A DNA stretch of 64,000 bases from Triglochin maritima. Its lineage: Eukaryota > Streptophyta > Magnoliopsida > Alismatales > Juncaginaceae. The notes below the pieces were generated by a model. The model saw nothing but the letters and a program-made list of their open reading frames with translations. It searched no databases and had not been told where the DNA came from. Shown in pieces: positions 25,445 to 36,204 of the stretch. The stretch is taken from the NCBI GenBank assembly GCA_963682175.1, contig OY821774.1, positions 46,452,201-46,516,200 of the forward strand. The letters are read 5' to 3'. How positions within the stretch are numbered: position 1 is the stretch's first letter; each line of letters opens with the position of its first letter. Made by a program: the position numbers and the translations under genes.

Positions 25445-25862
25445 GTATTTTTACATCATTTTTTGTTAAGATTTTGCCTTATTAGTTTGTATTTATGTAC
25501 ATTTGATTGGTTTGGTTAGGATGTGTGTGAATTGTTTGATTTAAAATGGATTCGATTGATTGATATTTGGTTGATGAGTTTACCATAGTTTGTTTAATTA
25601 ATCTTGTGTGGATGATGTTATATTGTTATGATTAATAATCTTGTGCGGATTTGATGATTTGATTAATAGATCAATTAATCTCAAAAGTCGAAATATAATA
25701 AATTTACATTGTTTGGATTTGTGTTAAACCAATTAAATTGAATAATCAATGTTGTAGTTGTTGAAATTAGATTTATTGTGGATAATGTATTGAATCTGTT
25801 TAGATTGTATTATTTGAACTGAATAGTATGTAATATTATTTTTTGTTAATTATGTTTTACAG
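25445..25862 (+). other. Leader intron of the MULE mobile-domain gene
   Basis: A donor in TTTCAG|GTATTT and an acceptor in TGTTTTACAG|TTTCCC remove 418 bp of T-rich sequence just upstream of the ATG at 25871. This is inferred from splice signals only. Confidence 0.5.
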
Positions 25863-25870
25863 TTTCCCAA

Positions 25871-27895
25871 ATGTCGACTTCACATGATTGTCACGGTCCT
25901 GTTGACCCTTCAGTGTTAGTACTACAGAAAGATCATAGATCATCTTCGATTCTGGAAAATGTAAGTGTTATGAAATTTAAATTTAAATTTTTGTGTATCG
26001 GTATTGGTTTTTATTTGACATAAAATAATAAAATTTAATTTCCAGGAGCCTTTGACGGATATTAAATGCGTCGAACACGCCACTCAGTTCAACACGTGGA
26101 ATGTGCTAGATGAAAGGATGTGGGATTTGTTAGAGATTGCGGGATTTGGCACTGTGTCTCGATTGCAACGACTGCAACTGGATTGGAATCTGATTCGTGC
26201 TGTTGTGGAGAGGTGGAGGCCTGAGACACACACCTTCCATTTTAGACACGGGGAGATGACCATCACGCTACAAGACGTAGCTATGCTTAGTGGTCTTCGT
26301 GTTGACGGTTTGGCAGTGTGTGCAACATTAGATCACGATTGGACTCTGGTTTGCATGAATCTGTTGGGTGTTGAAGAAGAAGAAGCGAGAACTGCAGTGA
26401 AAGGTGGATACGTGTCATTGCAGTGGTTGCAGCAAACTTTTCAGGTTGTTGAGCAAGATGCAACAGATGAGCAGGTTATGCAGCACACGAGAGCGTACAT
26501 TTTGTTTCAGTTAGGATCTGGGATAGTGGGCGATAAGAGTGGAAACAAAGTCCACCTGAGATATTTATTGTTGCTGGAGAACATATTTGAATGTGGAAAC
26601 TACAGTTGGGGAGCTGCATCCTTAGCTGTTTTGTATCAATATTTGGATCAGACATGTCTGAAAAAAGGGAAACAATTAGCTGGTTTCCTTACATTGTTAC
26701 AGATATGGTGTTGGGAACATCTTCATGTCGGACGACCATCTAGAATTCCCAGTGTGCAACTTCCATTGTGTCCTTTAGGTTCACGATGGCGGACTCCTAG
26801 GTCGTGGGCGAACAATGTCAAGACGGCTCAGATTGAATTTTACAGAAATGAGTTTGACGTTCAAGATGAAAGTCAAGTTTGTTGGAACCCATACGAAGAA
26901 GTAGATCTGATGGCGTTACCTGTTGATTGCCGCCAAGGACATGAGGTTTGGATGAGCAGAACATGGATTGTTTGTTTCGGAGTTGCCGCAATGCACGTGC
27001 CAGACAGGGTGATGCGTCAGTTTGGATTGCGGCAACATATTCCAGAAATAATGGAGATGTGCAAGATGAAGAAGGCTCAGGGGAAACCAAGAGTAAACTG
27101 GTTGCAAGAGCAACAGTTATACATTCAAGCCTGGTCACGTCGACGAGATTTTGTGCAGTTCGAGGCACCATCACTCTCAGAAGATTTTGCTGCTTGTAGA
27201 CGAATTTACATGGAGTGGTACTGGCAGATTACGATTCGATGGTTGACCCGAAGAGTTGACGATGCTGAATTACCGAATTATAGGCCTCCAGCTGCTAGAG
27301 ATCGATACTTGGTAAGAAATGATCAGAAAATTATAATTTTGATTAAGGTTTTAATTTGCATTTTGTAATCGTAAATGTGTTTTTATGGCAGCTTCATGGG
27401 TTACACAGTTTACATGAAGATATTCATCATCTTGAAGGGATGCATGCTTCACATAGGCCCACTCAGTCATTAACGGCGAAATTAAAGAAAAAGATCAAGG
27501 AAATGATGGCGTGCTTTAAGAGTGTAGATCCGTCATTGAAACTGTCAGAAGATGAAGATGTTTGTCATCAACCACATCGTACAGATTCTGAAGAAAATCT
27601 CCCAGAAATAGGTGTGTCACTTGACGAGGAGGACAATTTCATTTTCACCGGAGTGTCTGCCAACGATGGAGGGATTCTGACTCAAGAATCGCGCGGTACT
27701 ACGTTCTTTCAAGGCGAGGGTTCTTCATTTCACGTAGGCGAGGGTTCAGGATTTCAAGGTGTTGAAGTCGAAAGAGGTGGGGTTGTTGAAGACGATGCTG
27801 GTGTGATAACTCAAGTGTACCGTCGTCGCCCTTCGAAGGCCCCTCGACGAGGTGGACGAAATAAAATTCCTACTAAAGTTTTTTCTCCACCTTAG
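25871..27895 (+). CDS. Plant mobile domain protein (MAIN/MAIL-like, PMD) encoded by the MULE
   Basis: Three exons (25871-25960, 26046-27311, 27392-27895) join in phase to 619 aa with no stop. The middle exon carries the plant mobile domain (aminotransferase-like, PF10536 type): WDLLEIAGFG, then LRAVVERW-like helices, TFHFRHGEMTITLQDVAML and GLRVDGLAVC near residues 50-125, then LRYLLLLENIF, YQYLDQTC and the tryptophan-rich LQIWCWEHL block. The C-terminal exon is acidic and Gly/Ser-rich and ends in a basic tail (RRRPSKAPRRGGR). PMD proteins occur both as host silencing-related factors (MAIN, MAIL1) and inside transposons; their biochemical activity is not settled. This copy lies wholly within the MULE termini, so it travels with the element. 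It is open although the partner transposase is broken. It could help the element transpose or escape silencing, but the sequence does not decide which. Confidence 0.85.
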
Positions 27896-28110
27896 TTGTC
27901 ATTACATTTTCGTTAAACTACAGTTTGGTTAAGAACAATTTCATTTGTTAAACAATATGTCATGTATTATGAACAAGTTTATTTGACGGTTTAGTTGTTT
28001 GAAATTTCATATTTCTTCGTGTTGATTTTTTTCCCTTTAGGTGTACAAGACTTGGATTTAAAATCCAAGAGAATGGAATGAGAAAACAGATTTTTCCTGT
28101 TTTCTGTCTG

Positions 28111-28244
28111 CTGAAAAACGGCACTAGTAGTGCCGTTTTTACTGGAACAAAAACGGCACTACCAGTGCCGTTTTTTGTTTATTAAAACGGCACTACTAGT
28201 GCCGTTTTTGTTCAAGAAAAAACGGCACTAGTAGTGCCGTTTTT
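28111..28244. repeat. Central palindrome array between the two MULE genes
   Basis: Four units of AAAACGGCACT...AGTGCCGTTTT occur in 134 bp, between the stop of the mobile-domain gene (27895) and the end of the transposase frame (28452). The units are the same motif as in the subterminal arrays and closer to perfect palindromes, with a CTAGTAG core. Their place at the convergent 3' ends suggests a bidirectional terminator or a relic of a former element end. Confidence 0.88.
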
Positions 28245-28451
28245 AAAGCAGACAGAATTCCAGAACATTTGCTTTCGTTTGTTTAGTTTTCGACCTGAGA
28301 TTCACAACACAAAATTAATTTTTAACCTGAGATTCACAACAAATTAGTATTATGATAACATATTGTAGCGATGATTAACATTTAATATTGTTTCCCCTAC
28401 ATGGGGTACAAGGGAAATTAATGCTAAAATAAATAACACAAAATTAACATA

Positions 28452-31022
28452 CTAAATTGTCTCTTTACATGTTTTCTTGTTGTGACCTAACTTGCGACAA
28501 CGCCCACATCGTATTACTCGTCCACTTTGTTCATCCATGTTGTTTCTGATTCTTTTTGTTTTCGGTCGCCCACTTCGTCTTACCATAGAAGGTGCTATTA
28601 AAGCTATATGTCCTTATTCTATCCAAAACCTTTCGTCTAGTATTGGAAAGAAAATAGGTGCATATGCTTTCCTGTAAGCTTGAGTTGTTAGGTATTCTGA
28701 GACGATTCACGAAGTATGAATGTTCGTGTGGCGGTTGCTGCATACGGCCAACACATGTGAGCAAGGAATGTGGTGTGCATCTATGTACCCGCAGGAGCAT
28801 ATTGGACCTGACTCCGTCAAAGTAACCTGAAAGCTACGAGACTGGTTGCTTTCGACACTAAAGAGGTTATGACTATGTCTAGTGACACAAAGCTGTGTAG
28901 CCATCTGCCGTTGGTTTGTGATTTCATCGTTGATCTTTTTAGGATATGCCAATATCATATTCTCCCCTTCATCTCTTCTACTGACAAAATATTTATTCAG
29001 ACGCAGATAAGTCATCATGATGAGAGGACAAAGTGGTAAGCCACGTACACGCTTTAACACATTGTTGAAGCTTTCTGACAAGTTTGTGGTTATTATACCG
29101 AAACGGCGTCCAAAATCATGACTTAATGCCCAATACGAAACGTCTTCTTGTTCTTTAATCCATTTGAAACCATGAGGGTAATTAATCTCGATATCCTTCA
29201 TATGCTCTTCAAATGTTTTTCTATCAGTAGCGACACCGGCATGCCAAAATTTATTTTGCAATTTGACATTCCTGCACCGAGCATTTCTTGACATATTTGC
29301 ACTCATATGTCTCAGACAGAACCTGTGAACATGACCTCGCTCTGGGGGAAAAAAATTCTTCACAATATTTGTAAGACCCGGAAACCGGTCACTAATAATA
29401 CACAATCTATCTCGTGTGCATACTCTACTCGCCAAAATACTTAAGAACCACTGCCATGAGCTGCCCGATTCTTTTTCAACAACAGCAAACGCCAAAGGAA
29501 ACAAACCAGAGTTCGCGTCCGTACCCATAGCAATTAAAAGAGTCCCCTCAAACTTGCCAAACAAATGAGTCCCATCAATGCTCAACACAGGTCTACAGTA
29601 CTGAAAACCTCCAATTGAGGCTGCGAATGACCAAAATACTCTTTGAAACTGCTCAATGTTGTGACTTATCCTCTGTGTCTGAATCTCGACCACGGTGCCA
29701 GGATTGGTGGTGCAAATATTAGACATAAAACGTCTTAAGTTACGATAAGAAGCTTCATCAACTCCGTATACTTGTTCCAATGCTTTCTTGCGGGCGTACC
29801 AAGCTTTGTCATACTTGATATCTATGAAGTAATGAGTCTTCACTAAAGCCTGAATTTCAGCAGGAGTAATGGTTATGTTTGTTCGAATGGTGGCAAGAAT
29901 CATGTTAGAAATTAAACTGGCGTCACATTGCACGTGGTCATGCAAAAGTCCCTCGTTACTACAGGTGTGTTCAGACTTGTACTTCTTAACTTGGAAACAT
30001 TCTTTGCTATGACTGTAAGAGGCATGTATCTTCCATTCACACTCTTTTTTCAAACAAACAGCTGAAAATCTTTTTGGCCCAGACGTTAACACTTTGAATT
30101 GGACACTTTTTCGCAAATGTCATTCCTTCAACTGATGCAGCAAATCTTTTTTTGTTGAGAAAATCCTATGCAACCAATAACTCCGTCCATCTTCTAAGTT
30201 ATCGTATTCAGTGTACGCAGCAATACACTCATCGACATTTCCAATCACTGAATTTTCAATCCAGTTCTCGTCAGGCTCTATGTCTGGCAAATGCCTCAAA
30301 TCTGGTAGTACTGGTAATGGTGGCAATTCATTACTAACGATGGCTTCATGTACGTAGCTATCAGGCTCTCGATTCACAGCGTCTGCCATATGATGAAACA
30401 TGTTCTGCAGCTCCGGAAGTGGGGTTGAATCTACATCAACAATGTCTATCTCATCACCATCCATCTGAGCATCTGCCTCATCATCATTTGTCTCATCACT
30501 ATCTGCATCTTCAACCTGTCTTCCTTGAGAATGTGATTGAACTACGTCTGCTTCATAATTACCAATATTCATTGGTGTGTGCTCATACGATCCAAAATAG
30601 GACTGAGGAACTGCCGAAGAAGGACCTGCTTCATATTGGCTATATGTTTGTGTCATTTGTTGATAATCCTCATTCAACTGACTGTGGTGGACAGTAGTAT
30701 AGGGCTTGGGTTGTTTCTCAACAAACAATACAACTGTATTCATGTAGTTAAATAGATATAGCATTGTAGCCGTGCTCTGATCATAAAAAACTTGAGCATA
30801 TGTATACTTTTCATACGGTGGTCATTTGCATGTTAACTTTAGATCAAACTCTCCTTCTTGGAAACCACAAACTTGACAAACTGATTCACACAGATCATCA
30901 TATCGCATATGTGTGTTAACATTAAGCATTCGTATGTTACCACCTTCATATTCTGGTACCTCATCTACGAATGTAAGAATTCCATCGAAAAAAACCATAA
31001 CCAATCCGGTACCGGAGCTCAT
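28452..31022 (-). pseudogene. MuDR-type transposase, four in-frame stops
   Basis: One continuous minus-strand frame runs from an ATG at 31022 (MSSGTGLVMVFFDG) to a TAG at 28452, about 857 codons. It is broken by TGA at 30822-30824, TGA at 30120-30122, TGA at 28707-28709 and TAA at 28614-28616, with no frameshift. In order it has an N-terminal MULE domain, an acidic linker (DEIDIVDVDSTP), a DNA-binding region (VKKYKSEHTC), the DDE catalytic core (LSIDGTHLFGKFEG ... IISDRFPG), a SWIM zinc finger (CSCGYIDAHHIPCSHVLAVC), an AYRKAYAPIF tail and a CCHC knuckle (CGRCRKLGHNKKTC). This is the enzyme that would cut and join the element ends. As it stands it gives only truncated products. Confidence 0.88.
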
Positions 31023-31249
31023 TACTTCGAGTGTAGAAAATCTACATTTCACACATACATGAACATAAAAACAAATACATTAACTATACATGCATTGTAT
31101 TTCATGTCAAAATCAAAAAAAACCAAAAACAAAATAAAAACCTAACCTCAACACTTTTGGTCGTCGGAGAGAGAGACTAATGGGGAGTGGGGGATTTTTG
31201 GAAGTGAAAAAATGAAGTTTAAGTGCCTGGCCAGGACTTAAACCCTAGC

Positions 31250-31450
31250 TTAAAAACGGCATCTCGGATGCCGTTTTTTATAGGATAAAAACGGCACTAG
31301 TGATGCCGTTTTTAAACAAATTACTGGTGTCGTTTTTAACCATGTAAAAAACGGCACTACAGATGCCGTTTTTTACTTGGCTAAAAAACGGCACCTGAGA
31401 TACCGTTTTTATTTACAAAAAACGGCATTGGCATGTGTCGTTTTTCAATG
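31250..31450. repeat. Right subterminal palindrome array of the MULE
   Basis: About six AACGGCA...TGCCGTT units with AT-rich spacers mirror the left array. They lie upstream of the transposase frame, where its promoter would be. Confidence 0.87.
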
Positions 31451-31531
31451 TGCATATTTTGCCAAATAAGTTTCTGAAGTGCATATTTTTACAATTTTTT
31501 TATTTTTTTTGATTTTTTTGAAATTTTTTCC

Positions 31532-31540
31532 TAAGCATTA
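31532..31540. repeat. Right 9-bp target duplication of the 6.5-kb MULE
   Basis: TAAGCATTA directly follows the terminal CC of the MULE and pairs with TAAACATTA at 25047-25055. Confidence 0.88.
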
Positions 31541-32410
31541 CCTAAAAACAAATTTTAATATAAAAGACCTTGGTTATTTGAAATATTTTTTAGGAATAGA
31601 AATTGCATATTCAAAAAGGGATATATTCCTATCACAAAGGAAATATGCCCTAGATTTATTAAAAGAGACAGGAAAACTTGAGGCTAGACCAGCTAATACA
31701 CCCATTGAGGCAAACCTCAAAACCAGTCCAACTAACGGAGAGCCTGTTAAAGATATTCATCAATACCAAAGACTTGTAGGAAAACTTTTATATCTAACAG
31801 TAACCAGACCCGACATCACCTTTGCTGTTAGCATAGTAAGCCAATTTATGCATGCACTCCGAACATCACATTTAGATATCATCGATAGAATTCTAAGATA
31901 CATAAAACAAACCCCAAGACAAGGACTACTAATGAAGAACAACAGATCTAACAGTATCATTAGTTTTTCAGATGCAGATTGGGCAGGAAGCTATGATCGA
32001 AAATCAACTACAGGCTTCTGCACATTTGTTGGAGAAGTAAGAAACAAAAAGTTGTTGCCCGATCAAGCGCAGAAGCTGAGTACCGAGCAATGACATTCAC
32101 CACCAGTGAACTTATATGGCTAAAACAACTTCTCCACGATATGGGACAAACTCACACTGAAACCATAAACATGTTTTGCGACAAACGCAGCCCGACATAT
32201 TGCATCGAACCCCGTATTTGACGAAATGACCAAACACATTGAAGTTGATTGTCATTTCATCCGAGAGAAAATTCAAGCTAGAGAAATAGAAGTTCCATAC
32301 GTCTCCAGTAAAAAACAGTTGGCGGATGTCTTAACCAAAGCCCTAAGTCAGACACAATTCAACTCTATCATAAACAAGTTAGGCACCTACAATCTCTTCC
32401 GGGCTCAACT
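31541..32410 (+). pseudogene. copia-1 POL part 2: reverse transcriptase end and RNase H
   Basis: This continues the copia frame after the [24 protein letters not shown], then [14 protein letters not shown], then the RNase H motifs [20 protein letters not shown] frameshift near 32040 and a stop near 32093 precede the last block (TKHIEVDCHFIREKI ... KQLADVLTKAL). The frame ends just before the polypurine tract. Confidence 0.87.
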
Positions 32411-32420
32411 TGAGGGGGAG
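32409..32420 (+). other. Polypurine tract of copia-1
   Basis: TTGAGGGGGAG lies immediately upstream of the 3' LTR and would prime plus-strand DNA synthesis. Confidence 0.8.
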
Positions 32421-32624
32421 TGTTGAAGAAAACGAAAAGCTCACCTAAACCCAATGCTCTCCGCACCGTTTCACCAGAGAACACGACCCAAACCAAACCG
32501 GCATGTCTCTTCATCAACCGATGCGTCCCAAAGCTAAAACAGTCATCCAAATCATGTATATAAACCCATGCAATTCAAAACCAAAAGATAAGATTGTTTT
32601 CCTCTGTTTATTCCCGTTATAATA
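32421..32624 (+). repeat. 3' LTR of copia-1
   Basis: It has the same length as the 5' LTR (204 bp) with 7 substitutions and no indel. It is followed by the target duplication AAAAC. Confidence 0.93.
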
Positions 32625-32629
32625 AAAAC

Positions 32630-33624
32630 TTTTAATGGATGAAAATAATTGCAAGTTCCTTAACCATTAAGCCGTAAGAACCAATAATTCAATTACAAGC
32701 AATTGTATATTGTATAAATAATTATACAAGAACAAGAAAAAAAACACTTGGGAATTTTGTAAACACATGGTTTTGGTAAACGGTGGGATCCACAGCCACA
32801 GGTTCTGATTTAAATATATATTTTTCGTATAATGGAGTTAAAATCTAACACATGGTTTTTGACATCATTGATTGGAAAATAACAACAGATCTCTCCAAAT
32901 TCGGTGGATCGCAGAAATCAGCTGTAGGTACCACAGACATGCTCTTAATTATATTTTTCTCACAATTCAGACTACGTGATATTATTAGAGTTATGAGCAA
33001 ACCAAGACGATCTACAAATACCATTTGTATTTTGAATAAAAAAATTGATTTTATTAATTTGAGGTAAAACTTCTAAACTGAAAAAGGTGTGCCACTTGAC
33101 ATCTCCCTTGAGTGAGATAGAAAATGTTGAACATGCACAATAAACAATTTGAATCAAAGCAAAATTTCAAAACAATTTGTTCTGAAAATTTAGTTCGATC
33201 GATCACGAGCATTCTTAGACATGACTCATCGGTCTGGTATGAATATTAGTTAAGCTACTCTAATATGAATCTAAGTACCTAAAGGTCGATGTGAATTGGG
33301 ATTTGTACCAATCTGTGGATGACAAGCTAGAAGGTTGCCCATTACATTTCCAAAAAGCATCTCAAATCTTAAGCAAGCAAAAGTCAACAACCCAAAAATC
33401 TCATTTGTATTCCTTCATAAAGAAAAGGCTTACATGCATTCCAACATTCCTAATAATAATATATAATACTCATAATATGGAACACACAAATTAAGCAGAC
33501 AACAAAGATCCAAATATACAGATTTCCTTCTTCTCTAAAGACAAAATATTCAAACACTAATACATACTCCTCTTCCCCATAAACAAACCAAAACCCATAA
33601 CTTCAAATAATAATAATAATCCCA
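32630..33624. other. Intergenic DNA and 3' flank of the first DUF3774 gene
   Basis: No exon, RNA gene or bounded repeat was recognised. The last part, before 33625, is the likely 3' untranslated region of the minus-strand gene. Confidence 0.5.
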
Positions 33625-33921
33625 TCAATTAGGTCCCCAGCAAACAAGGTGCATGACATTCTCAGCCTTCTCAGCCTCTCTCTTCTTGGAGTAATTAGAA
33701 CCAGCTTTAATAGCAGAAGACTGGTCCATTGCACCAGAGATCATCCTAGCTTGGTTGTTGGTTGTGGGCTTTGATGGAGAGTTCTTAAGGGTGTTCTTGG
33801 CATGTTGTTGGATTGTCCTGAAGGCATAGTTCCACCTGCAGAGACCAACTTGGTCCTTCATGGCCTCCACTGCTGCCACCCCTGCTGCCACTGCCCATGA
33901 CCCCTTCCCTGCTGATACCAT
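33625..33921 (-). CDS. Wound-induced protein family (DUF3774), 98 aa
   Basis: This is a single-exon frame with the features of the DUF3774 wound-responsive family: a hydrophobic Ala/Val-rich N-terminus (WAVAAGVAAVEAMKDQ), the block LCRWNYAFRTIQQHAKN, a Ser/Thr/Asn-rich variable middle, and the C-terminal signature EKAENVMHLVCWGPN. Length is typical. A TATA box (34012-34017) is about 90 bp upstream of the ATG. Members are small plant proteins that respond to wounding and other stress; no enzyme activity is known. A second, divergent gene with the same CWGPN tail begins at 36205 in the opposite direction. The N-terminal hydrophobic run could be a short membrane helix or simply amphipathic. Confidence 0.88.
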   Translation of the reverse strand: MVSAGKGSWAVAAGVAAVEAMKDQVGLCRWNYAFRTIQQHAKNTLKNSPSKPTTNNQARMISGAMDQSSAIKAGSNYSKKREAEKAENVMHLVCWGPN

Positions 33922-34011
33922 CTACCCAAGATGTGATTTGATTTTGTGGTGTCTCTCTTTTTGTGATTTGGTGTTGTGGTTTGTGTTGTTGGTTTGGTTT
34001 GGTTTGGTTTG

Positions 34012-34017
34012 TATATA
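34012..34017 (-). promoter_or_regulatory. TATA box of the first DUF3774 gene
   Basis: CCTTATATAC on the minus strand lies about 90 nt upstream of the start codon. The GGTTTGGTTTGG repeats between them would lie in the leader. Confidence 0.65.
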
Positions 34018-36134
34018 AGGGCAGCTAGACAAGGAAATTAAAGGTGGTGCGATTATTTTTTTGTAATAGTTGGTTTGGTCATTAGGTGGCCCATGGTTTT
34101 GGTGCAAACTGGTTCCTTTTAAGTGGAGGGTTGGAATCCTCATGGCTCATTCGACGAATGGTGTACACCGAATTTGAGGGGGATATTTTAAAAGAAAATA
34201 GTTTGTTTGTCTTCTTACCCTGGTAAAGGTTTTATTTGTGTCAGTGTGATGAAATATTAACTATTGCATTTTTTTTATCTTTTATGTCTTCCTGGCTTGA
34301 TATTACTATAATTTGTCAATATTCAAAAACTCAGTTAGTGTCAATATAGTTTGGACGTATTATATTCAAAAACTCATGTGAGTAGTATATTATAGTTTGA
34401 ATATAATATGGAAAAAACGAGCACTAACTGGGTTACACATTTGTTCACGTATTACCCAAGGGACAACCATTACAGAAAAAAACTCATTCAATTGGTACAA
34501 ACAATGGGACTATATCGTAATTTCAAGTACGACCAGAAGGGCATGCTCCACGAATTTACTAGAAAACATAGATGTAAAAAGTCATTGTTTCTTAATTATA
34601 AGACATAATTTTCTAGAAAATAAATAGATGTACAATTTCAATGTTAATTTAGAATATGAAAAGATGATGTATGATTAGTAAAAACCCATTGTTTTTTAAG
34701 TATAAGTAAGATATGACAACTTGTTGTGGGTCGGTGCCCACAGAACAATACAATACAATACTTCTGGACCATTCCAGCTTTTGTGGTTTTTGAATGGAAT
34801 CAACACAAGATTCTTATTAGTTAGCTTCCGGGTTTCTTCTTTCCTTTTGCAGCAAAATATATGGTCGTATTTCCATAAAATATAATAAAACATAGTAAAG
34901 CATGAATTGTAATCTTTTAATGGTAATACCAGTTGTACCATCAGAATTGATTACCATCTCTTACAAAAAAGATTAGCATTTAATTGTACTCTTACGTAAT
35001 ATTATAGTATGGTCAAATTGATACAATATACTTAATTTACAATATTATATGTTTCTCTTTGTTGTAGTTACTGATTGCATGAGAAGAAGAAAACTATTTT
35101 CGAAATTAGTGGGGAGAAATAATGCAATCGTAGGTATGCATATGATGGATTTTGTAAAAGTACCCTTTCAGAACACTACTTATGGGTATACTGTTCATCC
35201 ATAACACTATTTTACAACCCTTTTGATTGTCTAAATTAGTCCAACTTCTTATTGGTTTAAGAATAAATCATTTTTTTCTAATTAATAATTCACTATCCAC
35301 ACAAAATACAACCAATTTAAAGTGTTAATGTTGTTCTAAACAGACATATCTCTAGATTTACACTGTGACAGACTGAATCAATCCACTTATATTTGTATTT
35401 TTGTCCATTCTCATAGTGTCAGTAATTGAGTAATTGTTGTTGATAATAAACTCCTGCTGACAAAAATTCAATGGAATAACATTAAAATTAGAATTGTCAA
35501 AGTGAGGGGAAATTCGGTAACTTTTTAAAATTTGATTTGAAAGTATGATAAAGATATTGGTAATCAACAGGAATAAATTTAAAGGGATAATATGCGAAAA
35601 TCCTTGTGTAGCACACGGACGACCAAATACGTCATCTGAACAAACCACACACGCTTGGAGAGTTGGAGTCAACAACGAAGTGAAAACAACCAAATCTATA
35701 ATCTATTACTCAAAACAAAACAAAACAAAACAAAACAAAAAACTTTTTCAATACACAAAAACACCCAGATCTTTAGATCCAAACAAACCCACAGTTTTTT
35801 TCTTCTTCGCATGGTTTTCTTTGGCAATTTTGCAATAACACCCTTTAAGTAAATTCATATTATACAAACCTCAAATTTCTTATGTGAGAAATCCTCCACG
35901 ACATCGATACTTTTCGCGTACAATATATCAAACCAACAGTCGTTTTCAACTCAAAGAAAGAAAGTTCATCTTGTTAATAAGCTTAACAAGACGAAACTAA
36001 AGTTCCCAGTGCTACATCTCTACGCAAACTCGCCACCTGGTTAAGAAGTTACGAACTAAATTAAAAACACAATAGGGGGTTTCGTCAAATAAAAATAAAA
36101 TAAACCAGGATGGAGATTCCAATTGGCATTGACA
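34018..36134. other. Intergenic region between two divergent DUF3774 genes
   Basis: This is about 2.1 kb of AT-rich sequence with no supported gene. It holds both promoters and an (AAAAC)n run at 35711-35740. Confidence 0.55.
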
Positions 36135-36142
36135 TATAAATA
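36135..36142 (+). promoter_or_regulatory. TATA box of the second DUF3774 gene
   Basis: CATATAAATAAAC lies about 63 nt upstream of the ATG at 36205, a usual spacing for a short leader. Confidence 0.65.
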
Positions 36143-36204
36143 AACACCACCAATCGTGAAGTTCCCTTTAGCTTAGCTTACTTCTCCTTGTGGGATTAAC
36201 CAAG

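Larger units (their letters stand above)
25056..31531. mobile_element. 6.5-kb Mutator-like element carrying plant mobile domain and transposase genes
   Basis: The 6,476-bp element is inserted in the reverse transcriptase of copia-1 with a 9-bp duplication. Its ends are about 95-bp inverted repeats beginning GGAAAAAATTTCAAAA, then A-rich, then ATATGCACTTCAGAAACTTA and TTTGGCAAAATATGCACATT. Just inside each end is an array of AAAACGGCA...TGCCGTTTT palindromes. From left to right it contains the plant-mobile-domain gene (+ strand), a central palindrome array and the MuDR-type transposase pseudogene (- strand). The same termini occur on the 685-bp element at 20019. Confidence 0.92.
21365..32624 (+). 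mobile_element. Ty1/copia LTR retrotransposon (copia-1), split by a MULE
   Basis: Two 204-bp LTRs (21365-21568 and 32421-32624) are flanked by a perfect 5-bp duplication AAAAC (21360-21364 and 32625-32629). They differ at 7 positions (about 3.4%), so the insertion is recent but not brand new. Domain order GAG-PR-INT-RT-RNaseH is that of Ty1/copia. Removing the MULE (25056-31531) and one copy of its 9-bp duplication leaves about 4.8 kb, a normal size. The coding region has several stops and frameshifts and the element cannot now make its own proteins. The short LTRs suggest the Ale/Retrofit lineage, which is an inference. Confidence 0.93.

Noticed and set aside
26084..27174. Antisense frames under the mobile-domain gene
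   Set aside because: Shadows of the PMD coding sequence without own motifs.
28614..30824. In-frame TGA codons read as programmed readthrough or selenocysteine
   Set aside because: Plants lack selenocysteine insertion, one of the stops is TAA, and the family has sense codons there; decay is the simpler reading.
36190..36204. GTG start five codons upstream for the 76-aa DUF3774-like gene
   Set aside because: Plant nuclear genes start at ATG; the first ATG in frame is at 36205.
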